Positions 1-8,865 are shown, counted from the stretch's first letter. The stretch: DNA of 64,000 nt from Corynebacterium pseudodiphtheriticum DSM 44287 (GCF_000688415.1 NZ_JIAH01000012.1:58627-122626), one strand, 5' to 3'. The notes: generated by a model not told the origin, from the sequence alone. Made by a program: numbers and translations.

Positions 1-162
1 GCCGTCGGCGATTCCGCGACGAACCCATTCTGCCTGCACCGCGTAGGAATCCTCCACGGTCATCTCTGGAAAGCGCTTGGTCAAAAGCTCCACTGGTTTG
101 TGGTCTTTTTCCGCCTGCGCAAGTTCGTCGGCAATGGCTATCTGCTGCTGTTTGCTCAACAT
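1..162 (-). CDS. hpaH: 2-oxo-hept-4-ene-1,7-dioate hydratase, N-terminal part
   Basis: The first 54 codons of a gene that runs off the left edge of the window. The start (MLSKQQQIAIADELAQAEKD) and the segment TVEDSYAVQAEWVRRGIADG resemble the N-terminus of the 2-keto-4-pentenoate hydratase / HpaH family. A strong ribosome site (AGGAGG) lies 6 bases upstream of the ATG. It is the last gene visible in the minus-strand homoprotocatechuate operon, directly after hpaD. In that pathway HpaH hydrates 2-oxo-hept-4-ene-1,7-dioate before aldol cleavage. The exact substrate is inferred from the neighbours; the catalytic part lies outside the window. Confidence 0.8.
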   Translation of the reverse strand, partial: MLSKQQQIAIADELAQAEKDHKPVELLTKRFPEMTVEDSYAVQAEWVRRGIADG

Positions 163-210
163 GACGTTCCTCCTTTTAGCCTGGTTCCTACCCTGGATCC
201 CAGCCTAGGT

Positions 211-1305
211 TTACAACTGATTTCCCAGCTTGTATTCGCCCTTCTTCCAATCTGGAAGCTTGTCTTTATCGTCGTCCGGGCGGGTGTACGAGAAACCGTC
301 GGCACCTATGGTTTGTTCCATCTCAGAGGCATCCGTACGCGAGGTCAGCGGAACCGGGTTGCCATCCAAATCCAGGACGAGTGATCCCTCGCTATACCAG
401 GACGGAACGACTGGCGTACCCCACCAATCGCGGCGTTGATTATCGTGGACGTCCCAGGTCACGGCTGGGTTGTCTGGGTCTCCGGTGTAGTAATCCTGGG
501 TGTAGATCTCGACGCGGTGTCCATCTGGGTCGCGCAGGTACAGGTAGTACGCGTTGGAAACGCCGTGTCGGCCTGGGCCTCGTTCAATGCGGTCCGATTC
601 ACGCAATGCACCCAGTTTGTCGCAGATAGCGATGATGTTGTGCTTTTCGTGTGTCGCAAATGCGATGTGATGCATACGCGGGCCATCGCCACCGGTCATA
701 GCGGTATCGTGCACGGTGGGTTTCCGGCGCATCCAGGCTGCGTAGACCGTGCCTTCGGAATCCCGGATGTCTTCGGTGATGCGGAACCCGAGGTCTTCCA
801 TGTAGCCCACTGCGCTCGGTACATCCGGAGTGATCTGGTTGAAGTGATCCAGGCGCACGATTGCACCTGGGATGTGTGCATCGTAGCTCCAGGCAAGACG
901 CTCGCGGTGTTCTACTTCGTAGAAGAATTCATAGGGAAAGCCCAGCGGATCCTGCACGCGCACGGAATCACCAATGCCTTTGACGAATCCATCTTTGTTT
1001 CGTCGCACCTCACAGCCACGTGCTTTATAGAATTCCTCCGCCAGGTCAAGATCTTCCGGGCTGCGCACACGGTAGGCAAACGCCGCCACCGCAGCCTGCT
1101 CACCTTTCCGCAGCACCAAGTTGTGGTGAATGAATTCCTCATAAGTGCGCAGGTAGATCGCATCATCATCCTCGTCGGTCACGACGAGGCCGAGCGTGTC
1201 GACGTAGAACTTACGGGATGCTTCCAAATCCGTGACGACGATTTCCATGTAGGCACAACGCAGGATATCTGGTGCTTGAACTTCTGGAGATTGGGTATCA
1301 GTCAT
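211..1305 (-). CDS. hpaD: 3,4-dihydroxyphenylacetate (homoprotocatechuate) 2,3-dioxygenase
   Basis: A 364-residue extradiol dioxygenase of the vicinal-oxygen-chelate superfamily, which opens the ring of homoprotocatechuate next to the diol. It is nearly the same length as the Brevibacterium fuscum enzyme as I recall it (about 365 aa) and resembles it along its whole length. The expected metal ligands are visible as His154 (VRLDHFNQ), His213 (MHHIAFATHEKHN) and Glu266 (HRVEIYTQDYY). The second-sphere acid-base His199 (VHDTAMTG) and Trp191 are also present. It ends in KLGNQL like the reference. It sits between hpaE and hpaH in the catabolic operon, about 90 bases after hpaE. Function is secure from family residues and context. 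Confidence 0.95.
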   Translation of the reverse strand: MTDTQSPEVQAPDILRCAYMEIVVTDLEASRKFYVDTLGLVVTDEDDDAIYLRTYEEFIHHNLVLRKGEQAAVAAFAYRVRSPEDLDLAEEFYKARGCEVRRNKDGFVKGIGDSVRVQDPLGFPYEFFYEVEHRERLAWSYDAHIPGAIVRLDHFNQITPDVPSAVGYMEDLGFRITEDIRDSEGTVYAAWMRRKPTVHDTAMTGGDGPRMHHIAFATHEKHNIIAICDKLGALRESDRIERGPGRHGVSNAYYLYLRDPDGHRVEIYTQDYYTGDPDNPAVTWDVHDNQRRDWWGTPVVPSWYSEGSLVLDLDGNPVPLTSRTDASEMEQTIGADGFSYTRPDDDKDKLPDWKKGEYKLGNQL

Positions 1306-1395
1306 GATGACTCCTTAAAGCAGAGGGCTAGCGCCAGATCAGAGCTGACCTGGCACCAAAGCGACATGAGGGGTGGGTAGCGCAACTAAATGTGA

Positions 1396-2913
1396 TTAGT
1401 CTTGCTTTCCGAAAACAGGGTTGTGGACTTTGTCCAGGTTGATGTGGACTGCTTGCTGGTCGGTGTAGAAGTCAATCGAGCGATAACCACCTTCGTGGCC
1501 CAAGCCAGAAGCCTTCACACCACCGAATGGGGTGCGCAGGTCACGGACGTTGTTCGAATTCAGCCAGACCATGCCAGCTTCCACGTTTTGTGCGAAGTTG
1601 TGGGCGCGCTTCAGGTCGGAAGTCCAGACGTAAGCTGCCAAACCGTACTTGGTGTTATTCGCCAATTCCAGAGCTTCTTCTTCCGAATCAAACGGAGTAA
1701 TTGCTACCACTGGGCCGAAAATTTCTTCTTGGAAAATCTTCGCCTCTGGCTTCACATCAATGAATACGGTTGGCTGCACGAAATTGCCTTCCGGGAATTC
1801 TTCCGGACGTTCACCGCCAGCGGCCAGGGTGGCTTCTTTCTTGCCGATTTCGATGTACGAGGTGACCTTTTCGTAGTGCTCTGGATGTACCAGCGCACCG
1901 ACTTCTGTCTTGGGATCAGAGGGCAGGCCAACCTTGACGCGCTTGGCCTGCGCGGCATAGCGTTCAACGAACTCATCGTAAATATCACGCTGCACAAGGA
2001 TGCGGGAGCCAGCGGTGCAGCGCTCACCGTTCAACGAGAAGACACCAAAGATGCAGGCATCAATCGCGGTTTCCATATCCGCATCGTTGAAAACGATGGC
2101 TGGAGACTTACCGCCCAGTTCCATCGACAAGCCTTTCAGGCGCGGTGCGGCATTGGCGAAAATTGCCTGGCCGGTGCGGGATTCACCGGTAAAAGAAATC
2201 AGTGGCACATCTGGGTGCTTAACCAGTGGATCACCGGCATAACCTTCTTCACCGTAACCGTTGACCAGGTTGAATACGCCCTTCGGCAAGCCTGCTTCCT
2301 CAAAGATTCCAGCCCACAACTGTGCTGAAAGTGGGGTGAATTCTGCAGGTTTCAACACCACGGAGTTGCCCGTCGCAATAGCTGGAGCTAGTTTCCAGGA
2401 TTCCAGCATGAACGGAGTGTTCCACGGGGTAATCAAACCAGCAACACCGATGGGTTTGCGGTTAACGTAGTTAATCTGACGTCCCGGAACCTTATACGCA
2501 TCATCTGCCTGCGCGACGATGAGATCCGCGAAAAAGCGAAAGTTTTCCGCGGCACGCTTAGCTTGGCCGGTAGCTTGGGTGATAGGCAAGCCGGAGTCGA
2601 AGGATTCCCACGCTGCTAATTTTTCCGCACGCGTTTCGACGACATCGGCGATTTGGTTCAGCACACGAGCCCGCTCTCGCGGAAGTGCATTGGCCCAAGT
2701 TCCATTGTCGAAAGCTTCCTTAGCGGCAGCAACTGCTTTTTCTACATCCTGCGGCTTTCCTGATGCCGCGGCGATATAGGTCTTGTTCGTCACAGGGTCC
2801 AGCACATCGAATTCTTCACCATCAATGGACTCTACGAATTCACCATTGATGTAATGCAGGATCTTTTCTGGAAGATCGCTAGGTTTAGCTGCATCATTAT
2901 TAATTGCGTTCAT
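1396..2913 (-). CDS. hpaE: 5-carboxymethyl-2-hydroxymuconate semialdehyde dehydrogenase
   Basis: A 505-residue NAD-dependent aldehyde dehydrogenase. Hallmarks are Asn165 (ITPWNTPF), Lys188 (VLKPAEFTP), the general base Glu266 (MELGGKSP) and the catalytic Cys299 (NGERCTAGSR). It oxidises the ring-cleavage semialdehyde made by HpaD to the dicarboxylate used by the HpaG-type isomerase. The gene starts 25 bases after the stop of the GntR regulator gene and is followed by hpaD, so it is most likely in the same transcript. The exact substrate is assigned from context, because ALDH family members are similar across many semialdehydes. Confidence 0.93.
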   Translation of the reverse strand: MNAINNDAAKPSDLPEKILHYINGEFVESIDGEEFDVLDPVTNKTYIAAASGKPQDVEKAVAAAKEAFDNGTWANALPRERARVLNQIADVVETRAEKLAAWESFDSGLPITQATGQAKRAAENFRFFADLIVAQADDAYKVPGRQINYVNRKPIGVAGLITPWNTPFMLESWKLAPAIATGNSVVLKPAEFTPLSAQLWAGIFEEAGLPKGVFNLVNGYGEEGYAGDPLVKHPDVPLISFTGESRTGQAIFANAAPRLKGLSMELGGKSPAIVFNDADMETAIDACIFGVFSLNGERCTAGSRILVQRDIYDEFVERYAAQAKRVKVGLPSDPKTEVGALVHPEHYEKVTSYIEIGKKEATLAAGGERPEEFPEGNFVQPTVFIDVKPEAKIFQEEIFGPVVAITPFDSEEEALELANNTKYGLAAYVWTSDLKRAHNFAQNVEAGMVWLNSNNVRDLRTPFGGVKASGLGHEGGYRSIDFYTDQQAVHINLDKVHNPVFGKQD

Positions 2914-2938
2914 TGTTGGCTCCTTTTACTGGTAGCTA

Positions 2939-3616
2939 TTAGCAACTGTGTGGTTCTGTAGTTTCGCGGTAACTGCGTGCTGTCGCCATGCGATGTTCCA
3001 GGGCTTTACGACTGAGATAATCCGCATCTGCACCAGCTTCGATCAGATCGACCAGTTGTGCATGTTCAGCGACGGATTCCCGTGCGCGCTGCGGAACATA
3101 GCGAAACGTGGACACTCGGTGATAATTCAATTGTTCCCACTGTTCACGCAGTAGCTTCATGAGGCGACTATTCGGGCATTTCTCGAATAAAACCTCATGA
3201 AATTGTTGGTTAAGCCGCGTAAATTCTTCCGGTTCTGTGGCAATGTCGAGCTGCTGCATCTGGCGATTCAGTTCGCGGGCTGCAGCTAAGTCTTCAGCAC
3301 CAAGATGAGGCGCCGACAGTGCGGTGGCCGCGGCTTCCAACGTGGCGACGATTTCCATGGTTTCGAAATAGGCGTTGCGGTTATGCAGCGTCACTTTTGC
3401 GCCCACATTGCGCTCATAGGTGACCATACCTTCTGCTTCCAGCTGACGAATTGCCTCTCGGACAGGTACGACGCTGACCTGGAGCTCGTCGGCAAGAGCA
3501 GACAAGACTAAACGGTGGCCTGGTTCAAATTCTCGCGTGCGGATCTTTTCACTGATCCATGCATAAGCGTGCTGCGATTTGGACTGGATCGCCGAGTCCC
3601 TGAGAGAAGTTGTCAT
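2939..3616 (-). CDS. GntR-family regulator (FCD type), probable regulator of the hpa cluster
   Basis: A 225-residue protein with a winged-helix DNA-binding domain at about residues 15-78 (LSALADELQVSVVPVREAIR, then the wing GAKVTLHNRNAYFE). A helical FCD ligand-binding domain follows, with the usual Asn/His-rich motifs (LNQQFHEVLF, EHAQLVDLI, LEHRMA). Its ATG overlaps the stop of the upstream FAH-RraA gene in an ATGA arrangement, so the two are translationally coupled. FCD regulators commonly act as repressors released by an organic acid. Being inside the operon it probably controls the cluster. ATC(A/G)TATAT(G/C)AT sites at 5181 and 6857 are candidate operators. Confidence 0.88.
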   Translation of the reverse strand: MTTSLRDSAIQSKSQHAYAWISEKIRTREFEPGHRLVLSALADELQVSVVPVREAIRQLEAEGMVTYERNVGAKVTLHNRNAYFETMEIVATLEAAATALSAPHLGAEDLAAARELNRQMQQLDIATEPEEFTRLNQQFHEVLFEKCPNSRLMKLLREQWEQLNYHRVSTFRYVPQRARESVAEHAQLVDLIEAGADADYLSRKALEHRMATARSYRETTEPHSC

Positions 3617-5121
3617 ACCCCCTCACTATCACGGAATCGCTGGTAAGCCTTCTTGTTTTCCCCAGTCGGCGGGAACAAACCATCGAGACTGGCGCCTTTA
3701 GCGACCTGGCCAGCAACCCATTCATCTTCGTGCTCTTTGGCCAGCGCACCGTCGGCGATTTCTTCGGCTAATTCCCGAGGAATAACGATGACACCATCAT
3801 CATCACCAACGATCACGTCGCCAGGAACAACAGTGGCGTTACCGCAAGAAATGGCGATATCACTGTCCCAAGGCACGTGTTTGCGCCCCAGGACACACGG
3901 GTGTGCACCTTGCGTAAAGACGGGCAGCCCGATTTCACGTACTGCTTCATAGTCGCGCACTCCGCCGTCAGTGACCACGCCTGCAGCACCGCGGGATTGT
4001 GCTCGCAGCGCCAGAATATCGCCGAGCGTGCCCGAACCTGGTTCTTGACGGCCTTCAATGACGATGACTTCGCCTTCGCGTACCGTATCGAAAACCTTCT
4101 TTTGTTCGTTCAGGCCTCCGCCGTGTTTTTTAAACAAGTCTTCGCGACCTGCCACGAAGCGCAGTGTGCGCGCACGGCCAACCAGCTTGGTGCCTTTTGT
4201 CTGTGGGTATACCCCCTCAATCACGGACTGGTTGATGCCATGTTTGCGTAATTGTGCAGACAATCCTGCGGTAGGGGCTTTCTTGAGCTTGTCGACGAGA
4301 TCTGCGGGCAGCGCCTGCTCGGATTCTGCTGCGTTGTCGCTTTCTTCTTGGCCGGCAGGTGGTAACCCTGCTGATTCACGGTCGCCGAATGCATCTTCCC
4401 GGAGTTTGTCATCTATCTGTGGCAAACTTCCGAGCTCTGGATCAAATGAGCCAGGACCAGCAACAACTGTCGTGCGCAAACGGCCGCTGCTCATAGGACT
4501 GTCGGCACCCGGAACGTCAACTTCTACTTCCACAACGTCGCCAGGCACAATCACACTCGACCCACGCGGGGTACCCGTCAGGATGATATCGCCTGGTTCA
4601 AGCGTCATGTGCTGCGAAAGATCAGCGACAAACTGGGCGAGTGGGAAAATCAGATCTTTGTCTGTCGTGCCGTCTTCCTGCACTACTTCACCATTCACCC
4701 AGGTGCGCAAGCGCAACGCGGCTGGATCAATAGCGGAAGCATCCAGAAGCTCCGGACCAATCGGAGTGTATCCATCCCGCGATTTGGAACGAGTATTAGA
4801 CCCTTTATCCTGCGATTTGTAGTCATACAACCCAAGGTCATTCGATGCGGTGACAAAGCCGACGTAATCCCAAGCGTCGGCAAGAGAAACATTGCGGGCG
4901 GGCTTTCCGATAATCAGCGCAATTTCGCCTTCAAAAGCCAACAGTTCAGTCCCCGCAGGACGTTCCACCTCCGAACCCGAAGCCGCAAGAGTACTCGTGG
5001 CTTTCAGGAAATAGCTGGGCTGCTTTGGGCGGCGACCGCGCTGATCCGCGCGGGATTCAAAGGCAACGTGAACAGCAATGACTTTGCCCGGTTTCTCCGG
5101 AAGGATGTCTGGAATAGCCAT
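3613..5121 (-). CDS. Fusion of an FAH-family isomerase/decarboxylase (HpaG-like) with an RraA-like aldolase domain
   Basis: A 502-residue two-domain protein. Residues about 5-255 form a fumarylacetoacetate-hydrolase fold with metal-binding carboxylates (LLAFEGEIALIIGK, FVTASNDLGLYD) and the family signature ILTGTPRGSS. After a charged linker, residues about 285-490 form an RraA-like domain with VVTDGGVRDYEAV (the Arg-Asp metal/pyruvate motif), GSGTLGDILALRA and GLPVFTQGAHP. In the homoprotocatechuate pathway HpaG isomerises/decarboxylates the HpaE product. RraA-like proteins include class II pyruvate aldolases (4-hydroxy-4-methyl-2-oxoglutarate aldolase), so the second half may do the HpaI cleavage step. 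The start at 5121 is preferred over the in-frame ATG at 5172 because AAAGGA precedes it. It is the first gene of the operon. Confidence 0.85.
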   Translation of the reverse strand: MAIPDILPEKPGKVIAVHVAFESRADQRGRRPKQPSYFLKATSTLAASGSEVERPAGTELLAFEGEIALIIGKPARNVSLADAWDYVGFVTASNDLGLYDYKSQDKGSNTRSKSRDGYTPIGPELLDASAIDPAALRLRTWVNGEVVQEDGTTDKDLIFPLAQFVADLSQHMTLEPGDIILTGTPRGSSVIVPGDVVEVEVDVPGADSPMSSGRLRTTVVAGPGSFDPELGSLPQIDDKLREDAFGDRESAGLPPAGQEESDNAAESEQALPADLVDKLKKAPTAGLSAQLRKHGINQSVIEGVYPQTKGTKLVGRARTLRFVAGREDLFKKHGGGLNEQKKVFDTVREGEVIVIEGRQEPGSGTLGDILALRAQSRGAAGVVTDGGVRDYEAVREIGLPVFTQGAHPCVLGRKHVPWDSDIAISCGNATVVPGDVIVGDDDGVIVIPRELAEEIADGALAKEHEDEWVAGQVAKGASLDGLFPPTGENKKAYQRFRDSEGV

Positions 5122-5180
5122 GAAGAATCCTTTTCTGTGAAGAGCATTTTCGAAGAGCTTTCGGACAAGCACTTGCCCGA

Positions 5181-5192
5181 ATCGTATATCAT
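5181..5192. promoter_or_regulatory. Candidate GntR-type operator upstream of the catabolic operon
   Basis: ATCGTATATCAT, an imperfect palindrome 60 bases upstream of the FAH-RraA start and in the intergenic region shared with the divergent transporter gene. It matches 10 of 12 positions of the perfect palindrome ATCATATATGAT at 6857, upstream of the flavin hydroxylase gene. Shared sites in front of functionally linked genes suggest a common regulator, probably the GntR protein encoded in the operon. This is inference from pattern only. Confidence 0.4.
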
Positions 5193-5341
5193 CTCTAACA
5201 TCACTGCAAGTGGTTCAATTCACAGATTCTCATCGCTTATAATTCATCACACATCAACGCATTGGTGCCACTGCAGGCAACGAGGCAGGATCTACAAAGA
5301 TTCTGCATCTCGCCTGTCCCACAAACCTCGAAAGGACGTTT

Positions 5342-6706
5342 ATGTCGGTAACGCCCACCCCCGCAACGATCACGGTGAAAGAACGCCGCCGTGTCGTTGC
5401 GGCGACCACCATCGGTACCGCAATTGAATGGTACGACTATTTCCTCTACGCTGCCGTCGCTGGCCTGGTATTTAACCAGCTCATGTTCGGCCCTTTGGAA
5501 GGCGGCTTGGCGACGATCATCTCTTTCGCGTCGGTCGGTCTCTCATTTCTATTTCGCCCACTCGGGGCATTTCTAGCCGGACACTTCGGCGATAAAATCG
5601 GCCGGCGAACCGTTTTGATGGTGACGCTATTCGCCATGGGTGGTGCCACCACACTGATCGGCCTGCTACCGACCTACGATACTTGGGGAATTTGGGCACC
5701 AATTCTGCTAATCACCCTGCGCATTATTCAAGGAATTTCTGCTGGTGGCGAATGGGGCTCGGCAGTGTTACTAGCCGTGGAACACGCCCCAAACAACAAA
5801 CGCGGCCTGTATGGCGCTGGCCCACAAGTCGGCGTGCCTATTGGCCTACTAATGTCCTCCGGCGTGCTGTCTATCATGAACACCATTGCACCAGGCGACG
5901 CTTTCCTTGAATGGGGCTGGCGCATTCCATTCCTATTTAGCATCGTCCTCGTAATCGTCGGTTATGTCATCCGTATGGGTGTTGACGAATCCCCCGTTTT
6001 TCAAGAAATTTCAGAGCGCAAGGACACAGAAGCTTCCAACCCTATCGGCATCTTGTTCAAACGCTATCTCCCTCTCGTCTTAACTGCTGCACTAGTCTTT
6101 GCCGGCAACGGAACCGTCGGCTATATGACAACTGGTGGGTACATCCAGAACTACACCACCAACCCTGACGGACCAATTGGTCTTGAGCGCGGCGACGTTC
6201 TGAACGCCGTAACCTTGTCTGCTGTGACCTGGATGCTGTCGACGCTATTCGCCGGCTGGGTCTCGGATCATATCGGTCGACGAATGACCTACCTGATCGG
6301 ATTTATTCTCCAGGGCATCGGCGCCGCTGCATTGTTCCCACTAGTCAACACAGGGTCGTTGGGCATGCTATACCTGGCACTCATCGGTTTAACTGTAGGC
6401 CTAGGCCTAACTTATGGCCCACAGTCCGCACTGTACGCAGAACTTTTCCCAGCATCGATTCGAGCTTCCGGCGTATCCATCACCTATGCGATTGGTTCCG
6501 TGCTTGGTGGAGCATTTGCACCAATGATCGCGGCAGCGTTGCTAGAAGCAACTGGCACAACGTTTGCTATCTCCGGCTACCTGGTCAGTGCCTGCATCGT
6601 CGGCTTCATCTGCATATTCCTGCTGCGTGAACGCAAAGGCATCCCCTTAGGTCCTGAACATGAGCAAAAACAAATGACCGGGCATTTCGCGTTCGGAAAA
6701 GAGTAA
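5342..6706 (+). CDS. MFS transporter of the metabolite:H+ symporter (MHS) type, probable aromatic acid uptake
   Basis: A 454-residue, about 12-helix major facilitator. The MHS-type signature is clear: IEWYDYFLYAAVAGLVF at the first helix, the loop motif GHFGDKIGRRTVLM, then RIIQGISAGGEWGSAVLLAVEH and FAGWVSDHIGRRM between helices 8 and 9. GAAAGGA precedes the ATG. It is divergent from the homoprotocatechuate operon and followed by a terminator, so it forms its own unit. Context suggests import of a phenylacetate- or benzoate-type acid that feeds HpaD. Other MHS members carry shikimate, proline or dicarboxylates, so the substrate is not certain. Confidence 0.88.
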   Translation: MSVTPTPATITVKERRRVVAATTIGTAIEWYDYFLYAAVAGLVFNQLMFGPLEGGLATIISFASVGLSFLFRPLGAFLAGHFGDKIGRRTVLMVTLFAMGGATTLIGLLPTYDTWGIWAPILLITLRIIQGISAGGEWGSAVLLAVEHAPNNKRGLYGAGPQVGVPIGLLMSSGVLSIMNTIAPGDAFLEWGWRIPFLFSIVLVIVGYVIRMGVDESPVFQEISERKDTEASNPIGILFKRYLPLVLTAALVFAGNGTVGYMTTGGYIQNYTTNPDGPIGLERGDVLNAVTLSAVTWMLSTLFAGWVSDHIGRRMTYLIGFILQGIGAAALFPLVNTGSLGMLYLALIGLTVGLGLTYGPQSALYAELFPASIRASGVSITYAIGSVLGGAFAPMIAAALLEATGTTFAISGYLVSACIVGFICIFLLRERKGIPLGPEHEQKQMTGHFAFGKE

Positions 6707-6736
6707 ACAAGCAGTCAACAAACTAGTTACTGCCAC

Positions 6737-6780
6737 AAGGGCATGCGCTTGGCGATTTTCACGCCGGGGCATGCCCTTAT
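6737..6780 (+). terminator. Intrinsic terminator after the MFS gene
   Basis: A 10-base inverted repeat, AAGGGCATGC (6737-6746) and GCATGCCCTT (6769-6778), follows the transporter stop by about 30 bases. A second short pair in the loop (GGCG/CGCC) lengthens the stem. The T-run after it is weak (ATTCTT). Confidence 0.65.
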
Positions 6781-6817
6781 TCTTCGCCAGCTATACAAAA
6801 CCAACTACACGACATAG

Positions 6818-6845
6818 ATACAACATTTTTAGAAAATTGTTGTAT
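6818..6845. promoter_or_regulatory. Spaced inverted repeat upstream of the flavin hydroxylase gene
   Basis: ATACAACA (6818-6825) and TGTTGTAT (6838-6845) are perfect 8-base arms separated by 12 AT-rich bases. The repeat lies about 165 bases before the hydroxylase start and just upstream of the ATCATATATGAT palindrome. It looks like a second operator, but the regulator is unknown. Confidence 0.4.
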
Positions 6846-6856
6846 GGATCGCACTA

Positions 6857-6868
6857 ATCATATATGAT
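6857..6868. promoter_or_regulatory. Perfect palindrome ATCATATATGAT, candidate GntR operator
   Basis: A perfect 12-base palindrome about 140 bases upstream of the flavin hydroxylase gene. A near copy (10/12) lies at 5181 in front of the catabolic operon. The pairing suggests coordinated control of hydroxylase, transporter and ring-cleavage genes. Confidence 0.45.
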
Positions 6869-7008
6869 CTTCAAGTAAGACCCATTTCACAGATCAAAGC
6901 ATTATTTGATCTAGCTCATGGATTCTCCCGTCACTTTCCCACGCAACCACCGCCCTCAACCCGGTTGCATGAAAGAACGGTGTCGAATAAGCAGCGAGGA
7001 GCAAAACA

Positions 7009-8865
7009 ATGCAGTTTCATCACAATGGCTATGTTTCACAGGACCCCCGCGTACTTCCTGCCGCAGGATATGGCATTAACCGTGCAGAAGAACTCCCAGA
7101 AACCATGGACGTGCTGGTCGTCGGCTCCGGCCCAGCCGGCATGATTGCTGCTGCCCAGCTGTCGATGTTCCCAAATATCAATACGCGTATTATTGAGCGT
7201 CGACCACACCGTCTGGAGCTCGGCCAGGCAGATGGTATTCAGGCCCGCTCAGTAGAAACCTTCCAAGCTTTCGGTTTTGCTGCTGAGATCACCGAAGAAG
7301 CCTATACGATCACCGAGATGTCGTTCTGGAACCAGGACCCGGAAAATCCAGATGCCATCAAACGCGGTGCACGCCCCATTGACGACGAACATGGCATTTC
7401 CGAATTCCCACACCTGATTGTCAACCAAGCCCGCGTCTTGGATTATTTCGCGAGGGAAGCACAGCGCGGGCCAGCACGCATTAAGCCAGATTATGGTTGG
7501 GATTTTGTTTCCTTGGAAGTTGGTGACCTGTCCGAAGAGTACCCAGTAACCGCCGTGGTTGAAAATACTGAAGGCGAGCAACGTACCGTCCGCGCCAAGT
7601 ACGTCCTGGGTTGTGATGGTGCCCGTTCCAAGGTGCGCAAATCTATCGGTCGCAGCTTCCAAGGCAACCAGGCAAACCATGCTTGGGGCGTCATGGACGT
7701 CGTCGCCGATACGAACTTCCCGGACTGGCGGACAAAATGTGCAATTCATTCCAAAGCCGGTTCTATCCTGCATATTCCGCGCGAGGGTGGGTACCTCTGC
7801 CGGATCTACGTGGACCTCGGTGAAGTCCCGGAAAATGATAATCATAAGATTCGGGAAACACCGATTGAGAAGATCATTGAGAAAGCAAACAAGATCTACT
7901 CGCCATATTTCATCGATGTCAAAATGATTGCCTGGCATTCCGTCTACGAAGTAGCACATCGGCTTGTCGACGGATTCGACAATGAAAACACCACCCCGCG
8001 GGTATTTTTGACCGGCGATGCCTGCCACACACACTCCGCAAAAGCAGGTCAGGGCATGAACGTTTCCATGCAGGATGGTTTCAATATTGCCTGGAAGCTC
8101 GGGCATGTTCTCGACGGACGCGCACCAGAGGAACTGCTGTGCACCTACCACGGTGAACGCCAACCAGCCGCAGAAAATTTGATTAACTTTGACCGCGAAT
8201 GGTCTACCTTGATGGCCACTCCACCGGAACAGCTGGAATGCCCTGACGCGGTGGAAAAATACTACGTTGAAGCCGAGGAGTTTGCAGCCGGTTTCCGGAC
8301 CCAGTACGAACCCAACATGATCGTCGGTGACGCCACCCATCAAGATTTGGCGACGGGCTTCGACGTCGGCAAGCGTTTTAAATCCTATGAAGTACTGCGC
8401 CGTTCCGATGCCCTGCGTACGCATTTGGGCCACCAACACACAGCTGATGGTCGCTACCGCATTTACGCTTTCGCGGATCGCCCACAGGCCGGCACAGAAT
8501 CAAAGATGACTGCCTGGGCGGACGCAGTGGAGGAGATCGTCGCCAAGTTCACCCCGGCTGACCAGGATGAAAACGCCTACTTTGATATTAAGGCGATCTA
8601 CCAGCAAACGAACCACTGGGATTGGGAAATCCTGGATGCGCCGCGGCTGTTCCGTCCGCGCAACGGCAAATTCCAGGTCCCAAACTGGGACAACGTCTTC
8701 GGGGTGCTTTCCGACGAACACGATATATTCGAAGCCCGGGGAATTTCGCGTGATGGCGCGGTTGTGATCGTACGCCCAGACCAATACGTCGGTGCGGTGC
8801 TGCCACTGGATAAGCCCGAGGCTGTGGAGGAATATTTCGCCCGGGCTTTGCGCCCGCAGCGGTAG
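7009..8865 (+). CDS. FAD-dependent aromatic monooxygenase, 3-hydroxybenzoate 4-monooxygenase (MobA) type
   Basis: A 618-residue class A flavoprotein hydroxylase with the C-terminal thioredoxin-like domain of the phenol 2-monooxygenase group. FAD/NADPH motifs are VLVVGSGPAGMIAAAQLS (dinucleotide fold, residues about 36-53), GCDGARSKVRKSIG and FLTGDACHTHSAKAGQGMN. It resembles Comamonas MobA, as I recall it, from the first residues (MQFH.NG) through ELGQADGI to the end (VVVRPDQYV..VLPL). MobA makes protocatechuate from 3-hydroxybenzoate. Here the neighbours cleave homoprotocatechuate, so 3-hydroxyphenylacetate is a plausible substrate. GAGGAG precedes the ATG. Fold and cofactor are certain; the substrate is inferred. 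Confidence 0.9.
   Translation: MQFHHNGYVSQDPRVLPAAGYGINRAEELPETMDVLVVGSGPAGMIAAAQLSMFPNINTRIIERRPHRLELGQADGIQARSVETFQAFGFAAEITEEAYTITEMSFWNQDPENPDAIKRGARPIDDEHGISEFPHLIVNQARVLDYFAREAQRGPARIKPDYGWDFVSLEVGDLSEEYPVTAVVENTEGEQRTVRAKYVLGCDGARSKVRKSIGRSFQGNQANHAWGVMDVVADTNFPDWRTKCAIHSKAGSILHIPREGGYLCRIYVDLGEVPENDNHKIRETPIEKIIEKANKIYSPYFIDVKMIAWHSVYEVAHRLVDGFDNENTTPRVFLTGDACHTHSAKAGQGMNVSMQDGFNIAWKLGHVLDGRAPEELLCTYHGERQPAAENLINFDREWSTLMATPPEQLECPDAVEKYYVEAEEFAAGFRTQYEPNMIVGDATHQDLATGFDVGKRFKSYEVLRRSDALRTHLGHQHTADGRYRIYAFADRPQAGTESKMTAWADAVEEIVAKFTPADQDENAYFDIKAIYQQTNHWDWEILDAPRLFRPRNGKFQVPNWDNVFGVLSDEHDIFEARGISRDGAVVIVRPDQYVGAVLPLDKPEAVEEYFARALRPQR

Noticed and set aside
436..1380. A 314-codon open frame on the plus strand
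   Set aside because: It is the antisense shadow of hpaD, which has family motifs along its full length; the antisense product has no recognisable domain.
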